Source: DATHBD01 sp035296325
GTDB taxonomy: Bacteria; Actinomycetota; Actinomycetes; Mycobacteriales; Micromonosporaceae
Reading direction: 5' to 3'
DNA: 64,000 nucleotides
Assembly: GCA_035296325.1 (NCBI GenBank)
Contig: DATHBD010000012.1
Span: 55,469-119,468, forward strand
The position numbers were made by a program, and so were the translations under genes. How positions within the stretch are numbered: position 1 is the first letter of the stretch; each line of letters starts with the position of its first letter. The notes beneath the pieces were generated by a model. That model ran no database searches. It had not been told where the DNA came from and saw only the letters and a list, made by a program, of their open reading frames with translations. Shown in pieces: positions 24,773 through 32,986 of this stretch.

Positions 24773-25619
24773 CCTGAATCACCAACCGACGCTCCGCCCG
24801 ACGCTGCACCCACCGGGCGGCGCCGATCATCACGGCCGCCCACATGCCCTGCACGCAGACCAGCCCGAGGTGGTCGGTGAGCGAGCCGCGCTCGGTCAGC
24901 ACGTCGAGCGGCACCTGGATGATCGATCCGAACGGCGTGCCGACGACGATGCCCACCGCGAGGGCGTCGGGCAGGAACCAGAGCGGGAAGCTGAGGCCGG
25001 TCAGCGCCATCGAGATGACGGCCCACAGGATGTTCGGCCCGCGTACGTCAAGCGTCCAGTAGGTGCACGCCGCGACGAGGTACCGGCACCCGAAGCAGAC
25101 CAGCATGGCGAGCACCACAGACACCGCGAAGAGCGGGTACGTGACGGCGTTGCGGGGGGCGTACAGGTCGAAGGTCAGCGCGCCGACCAGCACCGGCACC
25201 GCGAACCGGGTCAGCGACTGGTACACCGCCTGACCGACGTTGGTGGCCAGCTCGTGCCAGACCGGGTCCACCGGCCGCAGGAGGTCGGTGACCACGTCAC
25301 CGGAACGGATCCGGTCGGCGAGGTCCGGTGGCTGCCACAGCAGGACGGTCCCGATCAGGCCCTGCCCCGCCCAGACGTAGGTGGCGAGCCGGTCCGGCGT
25401 GTAGCCGCTCACCACCCGGCCGGCACCCGCGGCCGCGGAAAGGATGACGAAGCACCGCAGGTAGCCGAAGACGGAATTGGTGAATGTCGCCGCCAACAGA
25501 GACTGGCGATAGGTGGCATAGCGCCGCATACCGGCCCACACCAGTGCGGTATACATCCGGCCGGTGGTCAGCCTGGATTGAGCAGGATCGTCGCTGCTGG
25601 TGGCGCTGGGTGGCCGCAC
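24765..25619 (-). CDS. ABC transporter permease (COG4587-like)
   Basis: This is the first gene of the ABC cassette, a 284-residue membrane protein with about six helices and the typical region YRQSLLAATFTNSVFGYLRC near residue 35. The GTG at 25619 is preceded by GGAAGGAGG at a 7-base distance and is preferred over the ATG at 25556, which has no ribosome site. It diverges from the WG-repeat gene across about 100 bases, which must hold both promoters. Confidence 0.85.
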   Translation of the reverse strand: MRPPSATSSDDPAQSRLTTGRMYTALVWAGMRRYATYRQSLLAATFTNSVFGYLRCFVILSAAAGAGRVVSGYTPDRLATYVWAGQGLIGTVLLWQPPDLADRIRSGDVVTDLLRPVDPVWHELATNVGQAVYQSLTRFAVPVLVGALTFDLYAPRNAVTYPLFAVSVVLAMLVCFGCRYLVAACTYWTLDVRGPNILWAVISMALTGLSFPLWFLPDALAVGIVVGTPFGSIIQVPLDVLTERGSLTDHLGLVCVQGMWAAVMIGAARWVQRRAERRLVIQGG

Positions 25620-25720
25620 GCCGTAGCCTCCTTCCGCACCGCGGAAATGTACCGGGATCCGGCGGTTGCGCCGACCGGTTTAGCACGGAGTCGGCACCGG
25701 TAAGGGTCGAGGAGCCGAGC

Positions 25721-27223
25721 GTGACGCAGCAGTACCCGGTGGAGGAGCCGGCTTCCGCTGCGCCCAGCTGGGCCGCCCTTCCCACCATGCCGTGGTCCCG
25801 GGTGGTCCCGGCACCGCGCCGACCCGACCCGGTCTCCCCGCCCCCCGTCCGTGACGCGCCGGCCTACGACGTGCCCACGGCCGTCGAGCCGGTTGATCTG
25901 CCGGCCGGCCCCGACCCCGAGCAGTTGCTCGCCGGCTACGAGTGGCGGTTGGACCCTGACACGCTGCAGGAGGTCGTCGAGGGTCCGGAGGTCGACGATC
26001 TGCTCCACATCCGCGAGCTGCTGACCGACAAGCTGCTGGGCCGGGCCGACAACCCGACCCGGGCCCGACTGCTGAGCCTGCGGGCCGTGGTGTCCCGCAT
26101 CCTCGGCGACACCGCCCCGGCGCTCGCCGACGGCAAGCTCGCCCTCGCGCATGCCGAGGCCACCGGTGAATTCCGCCGGATCGCCATCACCCGGGCCAGA
26201 CTGGCGCACGTCCTGCAGCAGACCGGGGAGTACGCCGAAGCCGACCGGCTCTTCGCCCTGGCCGACTCCCCCGAACTGCCGGACCGGCTGCGCGCCACCA
26301 TTCACCAGCACGCCGGGCGGTGCGCCTACGACCAGGGGCGCTACATCGAGTCGTGCAACCACTTCGATCTCGCCCTGGAGCTGCGCCGGCAGCGCGACCC
26401 GGAGCTGCTCGCCCAGATCGAGCTGGCGCTGGACGCGGTCTTCCGGCGGGTGGCCGAGCACGGCTGGGGTCCCTACCCCCGGCTCCCGCAACAGATCCTC
26501 CGACTGCCGCCGGCACCCGCCGCGTACCGCGACGAAACCACCGGCCGGTGGGGCTTCCTCGGCGAGGATGGCGAGTACGTCGTCGACCCGGTGTACATCG
26601 ACGTGCAGCCGTTCCGGGACGGCGCCGCGTGGGTGCAGCACCCGGGCGCGATCGCCTGGGAGCTGATCGACGAAGCGGGCCGGGTACTCATCCCGCACAC
26701 CGCCGGCTACCTCGGCGTCAGCGACTTCTCCGACGGCATCGCGTGGGTCTCCCGCGACGGCGACACGCAGTGGCTGGGCATCGACAAATCGGACCGGGTG
26801 CTGATCTCCACCGGCTTCTCCGACGTCCGGCCGTTCCGGCGTGGCGTCGCCCCGGTCTGCCATGGCACCCGGTGGGGCGCGGTGGACGGCGTGGGCCGGG
26901 TGGTGGTGCCGTTGCAGTACGACGGGTTCGCCACCGCCCTGCACGACGGGCGGTACATCGACGGCTTCAGCGACGAAGGGCTGGCCGTGGTGTCGCAGGG
27001 CGGTCGGAGGGGTGTGGTGGACCGGGCCGGCCGCGTACTCGTACCGCCGACCTTCCCGTTGCTGGTGATCCACCCGGTCGCGTTCCTCTTCGTCGACCCG
27101 ACGCAGCGGTGGGGTGCGCTGGACCGCCGTGGTCGCCATCTGATTCCCGCGGAGTTCCCGAGCCGGAGGGCGGTCACAGACGAGATCGACCGTCTGCTCG
27201 CCGACACCCGCCTGATGCTCTGA
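25721..27223 (+). CDS. TPR and WG-repeat protein
   Basis: The 500-residue protein has a Pro-rich start of about 65 residues. A helical, TPR-like middle follows from about 70 to 250 (RLLSLRAVVSRILGDTAPAL, then paired helices with EYAEADRLFALAD and GRYIESCNHFDLAL). The C-terminal half has several WG repeats, such as RWGFLGEDGEYVVDPVY, RWGAVDGVGRVVVPL and RWGALDRRGRHLIP. WG repeats form beta structures used in binding; no enzymatic motif is seen. The GTG start at 25721 has GAGGAG 6 bases upstream. The role is unknown. Confidence 0.75.
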   Translation: MTQQYPVEEPASAAPSWAALPTMPWSRVVPAPRRPDPVSPPPVRDAPAYDVPTAVEPVDLPAGPDPEQLLAGYEWRLDPDTLQEVVEGPEVDDLLHIRELLTDKLLGRADNPTRARLLSLRAVVSRILGDTAPALADGKLALAHAEATGEFRRIAITRARLAHVLQQTGEYAEADRLFALADSPELPDRLRATIHQHAGRCAYDQGRYIESCNHFDLALELRRQRDPELLAQIELALDAVFRRVAEHGWGPYPRLPQQILRLPPAPAAYRDETTGRWGFLGEDGEYVVDPVYIDVQPFRDGAAWVQHPGAIAWELIDEAGRVLIPHTAGYLGVSDFSDGIAWVSRDGDTQWLGIDKSDRVLISTGFSDVRPFRRGVAPVCHGTRWGAVDGVGRVVVPLQYDGFATALHDGRYIDGFSDEGLAVVSQGGRRGVVDRAGRVLVPPTFPLLVIHPVAFLFVDPTQRWGALDRRGRHLIPAEFPSRRAVTDEIDRLLADTRLML

Positions 27224-27572
27224 GGTGCTCCTGGCACGTCGTCGGGTGCGTTCGTCCGAGCCATGGGCGACGACCGGCGCCATGGACCGCCAATCGAAGT
27301 AGCGTCTTCTTGCAGTCAATACCGCTGAACCGACTACCCGCCATTTGAACTGGCGGCCGGGAACCCGTGATGCATTTCACCCCCGCGCACCACACGCACC
27401 GCCAACGATCACTCGAAAATCATCCGTCCCATGGGTTTGGCCGTCACCATCACCGCGATGCCATATTGCCGTATTCCCCGGCTTGCCGGCCGCGAGAACC
27501 GACCTCTAGCCGCCGCGCCCCTGCCCTGTTACATTTTCGTCTCCCCCGACAAGTGAACGAGGAGCAATACAT
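27224..27572. other. Intergenic region before the RALF-like gene
   Basis: This is about 350 bases with visibly lower GC than its surroundings and no convincing coding frame. It holds a likely promoter near its right end (27527-27535). The base composition and the similar gap downstream suggest an inserted segment, which is inference. Confidence 0.5.
27527..27535 (+). promoter_or_regulatory. Extended -10 promoter of the small secreted peptide
   Basis: TG-T-TACATT is a good extended -10 element, 38 bases before the ATG. A transcript start near 27542 would give a leader of about 30 bases that contains GAGGAG (27559-27564), 8 bases before the start codon. No clear -35 is seen. Confidence 0.5.
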
Positions 27573-27788
27573 ATGTACGCCGCAAAGCGAAAGTTCACCC
27601 GCGCCACCGCCCTTGCTATTGCCGTCGCAGGAGCCACCGCCTCACTGGTTTGTATCACCCCGCAGGCGGCATCGGCGGGGGGCACCATCTACTACGGTTC
27701 AATGCCGGGTGCCACCGCCCCGTCCCGCACGTACGTCAACCCGTACGCCCGCGCCTGCACGACGTACAACCGCTGCGCTCGCGGCTGA
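27573..27788 (+). CDS. Small secreted RALF-like peptide
   Basis: The 71-residue precursor has a Sec signal peptide: KRK near the start, a hydrophobic core from about 12 to 27, and cleavage after AASA at residue 35. The mature part is 36 residues. Its start TIYYGSM (38-44) resembles the YISYGAL receptor-binding motif of plant RALF hormones. Its end, NPYARACTTYNRCARG (56-71), matches the RALF C-terminus NPYSRGC-x4-RCRR, including the five-residue spacing between Cys62 and Cys68. The central region with the first RALF disulfide is missing. A ribosome site, a promoter and a terminator frame it as a real single gene. Plant signalling mimicry is inference; an unrelated two-Cys peptide is the alternative. 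Confidence 0.8.
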   Translation: MYAAKRKFTRATALAIAVAGATASLVCITPQAASAGGTIYYGSMPGATAPSRTYVNPYARACTTYNRCARG

Positions 27789-27802
27789 TCGGACATCGCC
27801 CG

Positions 27803-27833
27803 CCAGGTGCCGGCTCACGGAGTCGGCACCTGG
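27803..27833 (+). terminator. Hairpin terminator after the RALF-like gene
   Basis: Ten-base perfect arms (27803-27812 and 27824-27833) continue inward through a G-T pair and three more pairs to a 3-base loop. It begins 14 bases after the peptide gene stop, which shows that the gene is monocistronic. Confidence 0.75.
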
Positions 27834-28340
27834 GGTTCGTTCCAGCACCGGGTCTCAAACGCGACGCCGAAAGGCTCGCAGTCACCTGCAGTCATGCTGC
27901 CGTCTCGCCGTGCCGGAATTTGTGAAAGATCCCGAACAACGCCATTCCACAATCGCGCCGTATTGGTCATCGTGGCGGCCCGGTGGTCCGTTACCCACCT
28001 CCCCGCGAGAGGTGTGGAGTACGTATATCAGGGTGTCGACCCGGGGCTGTCAAATCCCGCGTATCACCGCATGAACCTCGCTGATCGGCGGAGCACCGAC
28101 ATCGCCTCAGCGGTCACCTGCGCGGGCCGCACACTCCGGGCCCGACGGCATTGCCGTAAAGACCCCGAACGCATGGATCTGTGTTCCGTGACCGCAGCGC
28201 CGGCGTTCATTTCCGCCGCGCTCCAGGAGCGGCCAACCGGTCGAACCCAGGCTGGCCGACCCACCCGGACCACGGTTTCGAGACCGCCGTCACCCGGTGT
28301 CGCGCTGCGGGTCGGGCCGAACGGCACTACGGTCGACGGC
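27834..28340. other. Non-coding stretch of about 500 bases
   Basis: The stretch has lower GC than the flanks. Open frames through it have no recognisable domain and no good ribosome site, so I see no gene. It contains the upstream region of the aldo/keto reductase. Degraded gene remains are possible but I cannot identify any. Confidence 0.5.
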
Positions 28341-29339
28341 ATGGAATATCGTTATCTCGGCCGTTCCGGCATGGCCATCAGCGAAATCGCGTATGGCAAC
28401 TGGATCACCCACGGCTCCCAGGTGGAGGAGGACCAGGCGACCGCCTGCGTCCACGCCGCACTGGATCTGGGCATCACCACCTTCGACACCGCAGACGTCT
28501 ACGCCGCCACCCGCGCCGAGGAGGTTCTCGGCCGTGCGCTGAAGGGCCAGCGCCGCGAAGGGCTGGAGATTTTCACCAAGGTGTACTGGCCGACCGGCCC
28601 GGGCCGCAACGACCGTGGCCTGTCCCGCAAGCACATCCTGGAGTCCATCGACGGCTCGCTGCGCCGGCTGCAGACCGACTACGTGGACCTGTACCAGGCG
28701 CACCGCTACGACTACGCCACCCCGCTGGAAGAGACGATGCAGGCCTTCGCCGACCTCGTCCACAGCGGCAAGGTGCACTACATCGGGGTCTCGGAGTGGA
28801 AGGCGGCCGAGATCCGGTCCGCGTTCGACCTGGCCCAAGAGCTGAAGATCCAGCTGATCTCCAGCCAGCCGCAGTACTCCATGCTCTGGCGGGTCATCGA
28901 GTCCGAGGTGATCCCGACGTGCGAGGAGCTCGGCATCGGGCAGATCGTGTGGTCACCGATCGCCCAGGGTGTGCTGACCGGGAAGTACCTGCCGGGCCAA
29001 CCGCCACCGGCGGGCTCCCGCGCCACCGACGAGACCGGTGGCAGCACCTTCATCGAGCGCTTCCTGTCCGATGAGGTGCTCAGCACCGTGCAGCAACTGC
29101 GGCCGCTCGCCGACCAGGCCGGGCTGACCATGGCGCAGCTGGCGATCGCCTGGGTGCTGCAGAACCCGAACGTCTCGGCCGCCATCGTCGGCGCCACCCG
29201 CCCCGAACAGCTGGCGGACAACGTCAAGGCCGCCGGCGTGAAGCTGGACTCCTCGCTGCTCAAGGCGATCGACGAGATCATCGACCCGATCGCGGAGCGG
29301 GACCCGGCAAAGACCAGCAGCCCGGCCAAGCGCCCCTGA
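28341..29339 (+). CDS. Aldo/keto reductase, Kv-beta-like type
   Basis: The 332-residue TIM-barrel enzyme has the catalytic tetrad Asp49, Tyr54, Lys80 and His121. The motif YLGRSGMAISEIAYGNW at the start and the NADPH-contact segment IVGATRPEQLADN near the end match the AKR6 group (Kv-beta and YghZ relatives). It reduces aldehydes or ketones with NADPH; the substrate is unknown. The ATG at 28341 begins the conserved domain, so a longer upstream reading is not supported. A strong hairpin follows the stop. Confidence 0.9.
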   Translation: MEYRYLGRSGMAISEIAYGNWITHGSQVEEDQATACVHAALDLGITTFDTADVYAATRAEEVLGRALKGQRREGLEIFTKVYWPTGPGRNDRGLSRKHILESIDGSLRRLQTDYVDLYQAHRYDYATPLEETMQAFADLVHSGKVHYIGVSEWKAAEIRSAFDLAQELKIQLISSQPQYSMLWRVIESEVIPTCEELGIGQIVWSPIAQGVLTGKYLPGQPPPAGSRATDETGGSTFIERFLSDEVLSTVQQLRPLADQAGLTMAQLAIAWVLQNPNVSAAIVGATRPEQLADNVKAAGVKLDSSLLKAIDEIIDPIAERDPAKTSSPAKRP

Positions 29340-29357
29340 CCGGCTCCGACCCGCATG

Positions 29358-29409
29358 ACGTCGGGGAGGTGGTTGCCGCCGCTGGGCGGCGACCACCTCC
29401 CCCCGACGT
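29358..29409. terminator. Bidirectional hairpin terminator
   Basis: ACGTCGGGG (29358-29366) pairs with CCCCGACGT (29401-29409). Inner segments GGTGGT/ACCACC and GCCGCC/GGGCGGC extend the stem almost throughout. It lies between the convergent aldo/keto reductase and MarR genes. Confidence 0.78.
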
Positions 29410-29418
29410 TGATGCCGG

Positions 29419-29907
29419 TCAGTCGTCGACCAGCGCCTCCAGGGCGGGGATCGCGGCGTCCAGCGCCGCCCGCTGCGCCGGGGTCAGCCGAGCCAGCCGC
29501 GCGCCCAGCAGGGCGGTCCGCTCGGACCTGATCCGCTCCAGCGTGCGCGCGCCCTCCTCGGTCAGGGAGATCAACACAGACCGGGCGTCATCCGGATCCG
29601 CGGACCGGGTCGCCAACCCACGCTCGGTGAGCGCGGCCAGCACCCTGGTCATCGTGGGTGCGGTCACCGCCTCGCGCGCCGCCAGTTCTCCGGAGCGGAG
29701 CTGACCGAGGCGCTCCAGGGTGGCCAGTGTGGACAACTGCAACGGCGGTACGTCGTTGGTGGCCAGGCGGATACGCCGGTGCAGGCGGCCCACCGCGAGC
29801 CGCAGCCGTGCGGCGAGCGCGTCCTCGTCGTACGTGTCCTGCGGCGGTGGCACCGCCTCGGCGGTGCTGCTCGGCACGGGAATCGTCACGGGCTGGGCTC
29901 TCCTCAT
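29419..29907 (-). CDS. MarR family transcriptional regulator
   Basis: The 162-residue protein has the MarR winged helix: LQLSTLATLERLGQLRSGEL (helices 2-3), TAPTMTRVLAALTERGLATR (recognition helix) and a wing with ADPDDARSVLISLTEEG. Its ATG overlaps the stop of the site-2 protease gene (ATGA), so both are translated together. A MarR protein usually answers a small ligand; no clear target gene can be assigned, though the nearby aldo/keto reductase is a candidate. Confidence 0.88.
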   Translation of the reverse strand: MRRAQPVTIPVPSSTAEAVPPPQDTYDEDALAARLRLAVGRLHRRIRLATNDVPPLQLSTLATLERLGQLRSGELAAREAVTAPTMTRVLAALTERGLATRSADPDDARSVLISLTEEGARTLERIRSERTALLGARLARLTPAQRAALDAAIPALEALVDD

Positions 29908-30692
29908 CCCCAGAAGCGGAACAGGTCACGGCCCACGGCGATCAGGTAGTCGGGCAGCCCGAGCACCCCACCGATGCCGGAGATCACCCCGAAGAACACG
30001 GCCGCCGCCCGCGGCGACCAGAGGATCGCGAACACCAGCAGCAGCCCGTACGGCGCGACATGCCCGAACCCCCGTTGCCACTGCGGGTTCAGCCACGGCT
30101 CGATCATGTTGCCGCCGTCCAACCCCGGCACCGGCAGCAAATTGAGCACCGTCGCCGTCAGCTGGAGAAACCCGAGGAACGCCAGGCCCGCCCAGAACTC
30201 CCCACCGCCGACCCGCTGGTGCACCCCGAGCATGAACGGCGCGGCAATGAGCAGCGTGAGCACCAGGTTCACCGCCGGCCCGGCGAAGCTGATGGCGCTC
30301 GTCAGCACCCGGCTCCGGCCGGCGTGCCGGTCCAACCACACCGCCCCGCCGGGCAGGCCGATGCCCCCCAGCAGCAGGAACAGCACCGGCAGCACGATCG
30401 ACAGGACCGGGTGGGCGTACTTGCGCGGGTCCAGGGTGAGGTAGCCGCGCTCGGCGACGCCGAGGTCGCCGGCCCGGTAGGCGACCAGCGCGTGCGCGTA
30501 CTCGTGCAGGCACAGCGAGACGACCCAGCCGGACACCACGAACAGGAAGATGTTCAGCCGGCCGAAGCCGTACTCCTGCCACGCCATTGTCGCGCTGACC
30601 CCGCAGAGTGCGACGAAGCCGAGGAAGAGCGCGCTGGGCCGGAACGCCTCCCGCGACATCCCGGTGGCCGAGCGGTCGCCCCCCACCGTCAC
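29904..30692 (-). CDS. Site-2 protease family (M50) membrane metalloprotease
   Basis: The 262-residue protein has the zinc motif HEYAH (His63, Glu64, His67) in a membrane helix and the second zinc-site motif NLLPVPGLDGG near residue 188. About six helices are predicted. This is the short bacterial SpoIVFB-like group without a PDZ domain. Substrates of such proteases are membrane-bound regulators, but none is evident here. It lies 2 bases after the preceding small gene and overlaps marR, forming a three-gene series. Confidence 0.9.
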   Translation of the reverse strand: MTVGGDRSATGMSREAFRPSALFLGFVALCGVSATMAWQEYGFGRLNIFLFVVSGWVVSLCLHEYAHALVAYRAGDLGVAERGYLTLDPRKYAHPVLSIVLPVLFLLLGGIGLPGGAVWLDRHAGRSRVLTSAISFAGPAVNLVLTLLIAAPFMLGVHQRVGGGEFWAGLAFLGFLQLTATVLNLLPVPGLDGGNMIEPWLNPQWQRGFGHVAPYGLLLVFAILWSPRAAAVFFGVISGIGGVLGLPDYLIAVGRDLFRFWG

Positions 30693-30694
30693 GG

Positions 30695-30895
30695 CTACTC
30701 CTCGGCCGGCAGCAGACTCATGCGGTACTCGTCGCGACCATCCTCGACCAGCACGGCGGTGACCACGCCGACCGTGAGCAGGTCCCGCCAGTTCTGGCCC
30801 AACCAGGACTCGGCGTCGGACTGGCTGGAAAACGTCTCGCCGGGGCCGTCAACCGGCTTGCCGTCCGCGTCCTCGTACCGCCACGTCCACGCCAT
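30695..30895 (-). CDS. Small conserved acidic protein
   Basis: The 66 residues (MAWTWRYEDADGKPVDGPGE onward) contain SQSDAESWLGQNWRDLL and end in EEYRMSLL-like acidic sequence. I recognise it only as a widespread actinobacterial short protein without assigned function. The ATG has GGAGAG 5 bases upstream. It ends 2 bases before the site-2 protease gene and appears to be the first gene of that series. A much longer minus-strand frame upstream is a shadow of the cobalamin genes. Confidence 0.75.
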   Translation of the reverse strand: MAWTWRYEDADGKPVDGPGETFSSQSDAESWLGQNWRDLLTVGVVTAVLVEDGRDEYRMSLLPAEE

Positions 30896-30997
30896 GTCGC
30901 TCTCCGTTCTGCCGACTGCGGGTCCTAGCCTACGGTCCGGCGCTCCTGCCGGGACGGTGGGCGTCGGCCGCCGACGGGCGCGCCATAAGGTACCCCC

Positions 30998-32986
30998 ATG
31001 GCCAAGCAGACCGGCAACAGTGTCCTCGTGCTGGGTGGCATCCGTTCGGGCAAGTCCCGGCTGGCGGAGGCCCTCGCCCGGGACGTCCGCCCAAGTGGTG
31101 GGCTCGTGCGGTACGTCGCGACAAGCGTGCAGCCCGACCAGGATCCGGCATGGGCCGCCCGGCTGGCCGCCCACCGTGAGCGCCGACCGGCGCAGTGGCG
31201 CACGGAGGAGGTCGGCGCCGACCCGGCCCGCCTCGCGGCGCTGCTGACGGATGCCGGCCCGGACGACGTCCTGCTCGTTGATGACCTGGGCGGCTGGCTG
31301 ACCGCCACCCTTGACGGCAACGGCAACGGCGACGGCTCGGCCCGGGGCTGGGACGATCCCGGTGCCGTCGAGGTGGCGATCGACGCGCTGGCAGCAGCAG
31401 TCGAGGCCTGCCGGGCCGCCCGCCTGGTGGTGGTCAGCCCGGAGGTCGGCATGAGTCTGATCCCGGTGACACCGGTGGGCCGCACCTTCGCCGACCTCCA
31501 CGGGCTGCTCAACCAGCGGGTGGCGGCCGCGTGCGGGGCGGTGGCGCTGGTGGTCGCGGGGCAGACGACGTGGCTGGTCGGGCCGCCGGCATGGCTGGGC
31601 GCGCCACACCGGCCAGCGGAGACGCCGCCCGCGCCGGCACCGGTTCCCGCAGCGACGCCCGCCCCGGCACCCGCCGTGATGGCCGCCACTGCGCCCGCCG
31701 TGGTGGCCGCCACTGCGCCCGCCGTGGCCCCCGCACCGGCGCCTGCCCGGCCTGGCGACGAGGACTCCGACCACACGAAGAAGCCGGTCCCGCCGGCGGC
31801 GTTCCGCGACGCGGCCGCGGACGGCGGCGCGCCGGCCGGGCCGCTGCAGGTCGGCATCGACCTGCCGCTGCCGGACGACACGGCCGCCGGAGAGGCGACC
31901 GACCGACTCGCGACGCTGCGGTTCGACGGCACCGGGCTGGGCAACCTGATTCCGGTCATCCGGTTCGCGGCGGGCACGCAGGGCCGCGCCGACCCGCAGC
32001 CGTGGCGCAACATCCGCGTACTGCTGCTGCGCGGCGACCATGCCGGCAACTCGTCGGCCGGCGACTCCTCCGATGCCGCCGACGAGCGGCTCGCCTCGGT
32101 CCGGGACGGGGCCGGCGCACTCGCCCTGCTGGCCGACGCCGTCGCGGCGACGGTCACCGCGGTCACCTGCCCCCCGGCGGCGGCGATCGAGGAGCAGGAC
32201 GCCCTCGACGAAGCCGCGGTGGACGCCGCCGTCGCACACGGTCAGCGCCTGGCCGACGAGGCTGCGGACGCCGGCGTGGACTTGCTGGTACTGGCCGCGT
32301 GCGGCAGCGGCGACGTCACCGCGGCCGTCGCGGTGACCGCCCTGCTCACCGGTGGCGAGGCGGCGGCGCTGCTGGGGCGGGTGGTCAGCGCCGACGGCAC
32401 CGTGCACGACGACGCCTGGATGGCTCGCTGCGCCGCCGTACGCGACGCGCTGCACCGGGTCCGCGGCGGCGACACCGATCCCCGCAACGTCCTCATGACG
32501 TTGGGCGGTGGCGACCTCGCCGTGGCGACCGGCCTGATCCTCGGCGCGGCCGCCCGCCAGACTCCGGTGCTGCTCGACGGGCCGGTCGGCGCGGCCGCGG
32601 CGCTGCTGGCCCGGGACTTCAGCGCCGAGGCCCGGCACTGGGTGATGCTTCCCGACACCGGGGACCATCCGATGGTGCGCCTGGTGGCCGACTCGCTCAG
32701 CCTCATCCCGCTCTTCGACCTCCGGCTCGGCCTCGGCGAGGGCGCGACGGCGCTGGCCGTGCTGCCGCTGCTGCGGTCCGCGCTCACCCTCGCCGGGTCG
32801 GTGCCGGTCGCCGCGCAGGCACCCGCCGACCCGACCTCCCCGCAGGCCAATGCGGACCCGGCCCACCCCGGCTCGGCGGACGACCAGACCGGCCCGCCGG
32901 TCGACGACGACCAGACCGGCCCGCCGGTCGACGACGACCCGGCCGGCCCGCGGCCCGACGACGACCCGGCCCGGGCGAGTGCCTGA
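30998..32986 (+). CDS. cobU: Fused CobU (adenosylcobinamide kinase/guanylyltransferase) and CobT-like protein
   Basis: Residues 1-200 are CobU: Walker A GGIRSGKS at 13-20 and guanylylated His59 in AHRERRP. This part phosphorylates adenosylcobinamide and loads GMP to form AdoCbi-GDP. A linker of about 70 residues rich in Ala and Pro follows. From about 280 to 610 the sequence resembles CobT, the dimethylbenzimidazole phosphoribosyltransferase (LVLAACGSGDVTAAVAVTAL, and the late LGEGATALAVLPLL with the catalytic Glu). The acidic tail carries a duplicated nine-residue unit. Fusion lets one protein make both substrates of CobS, whose gene overlaps by 8 bases. No cobalamin riboswitch is visible upstream. 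Confidence 0.88.
   Translation: MAKQTGNSVLVLGGIRSGKSRLAEALARDVRPSGGLVRYVATSVQPDQDPAWAARLAAHRERRPAQWRTEEVGADPARLAALLTDAGPDDVLLVDDLGGWLTATLDGNGNGDGSARGWDDPGAVEVAIDALAAAVEACRAARLVVVSPEVGMSLIPVTPVGRTFADLHGLLNQRVAAACGAVALVVAGQTTWLVGPPAWLGAPHRPAETPPAPAPVPAATPAPAPAVMAATAPAVVAATAPAVAPAPAPARPGDEDSDHTKKPVPPAAFRDAAADGGAPAGPLQVGIDLPLPDDTAAGEATDRLATLRFDGTGLGNLIPVIRFAAGTQGRADPQPWRNIRVLLLRGDHAGNSSAGDSSDAADERLASVRDGAGALALLADAVAATVTAVTCPPAAAIEEQDALDEAAVDAAVAHGQRLADEAADAGVDLLVLAACGSGDVTAAVAVTALLTGGEAAALLGRVVSADGTVHDDAWMARCAAVRDALHRVRGGDTDPRNVLMTLGGGDLAVATGLILGAAARQTPVLLDGPVGAAAALLARDFSAEARHWVMLPDTGDHPMVRLVADSLSLIPLFDLRLGLGEGATALAVLPLLRSALTLAGSVPVAAQAPADPTSPQANADPAHPGSADDQTGPPVDDDQTGPPVDDDPAGPRPDDDPARASA
32881..32934 (+). 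repeat. 27-bp tandem repeat in the 3' end of cobU/T
   Basis: Two exact copies (32881-32907 and 32908-32934) encode a doubled DDQTGPPVD unit in the acidic C-terminal tail, followed by a diverged third unit (DPAGPRPDD). This is a slippage-type low-complexity tail, probably outside the catalytic fold. Confidence 0.9.

Noticed and set aside
27834..28340. N-terminal extension of the aldo/keto reductase into the upstream region
   Set aside because: The conserved domain begins at the ATG at 28341. Upstream codons give low-complexity sequence with no homology features.
30896..30997. Cobalamin riboswitch before the cobU/T gene
   Set aside because: The leader is only about 100 bases and I found no B12-box-like sequence.
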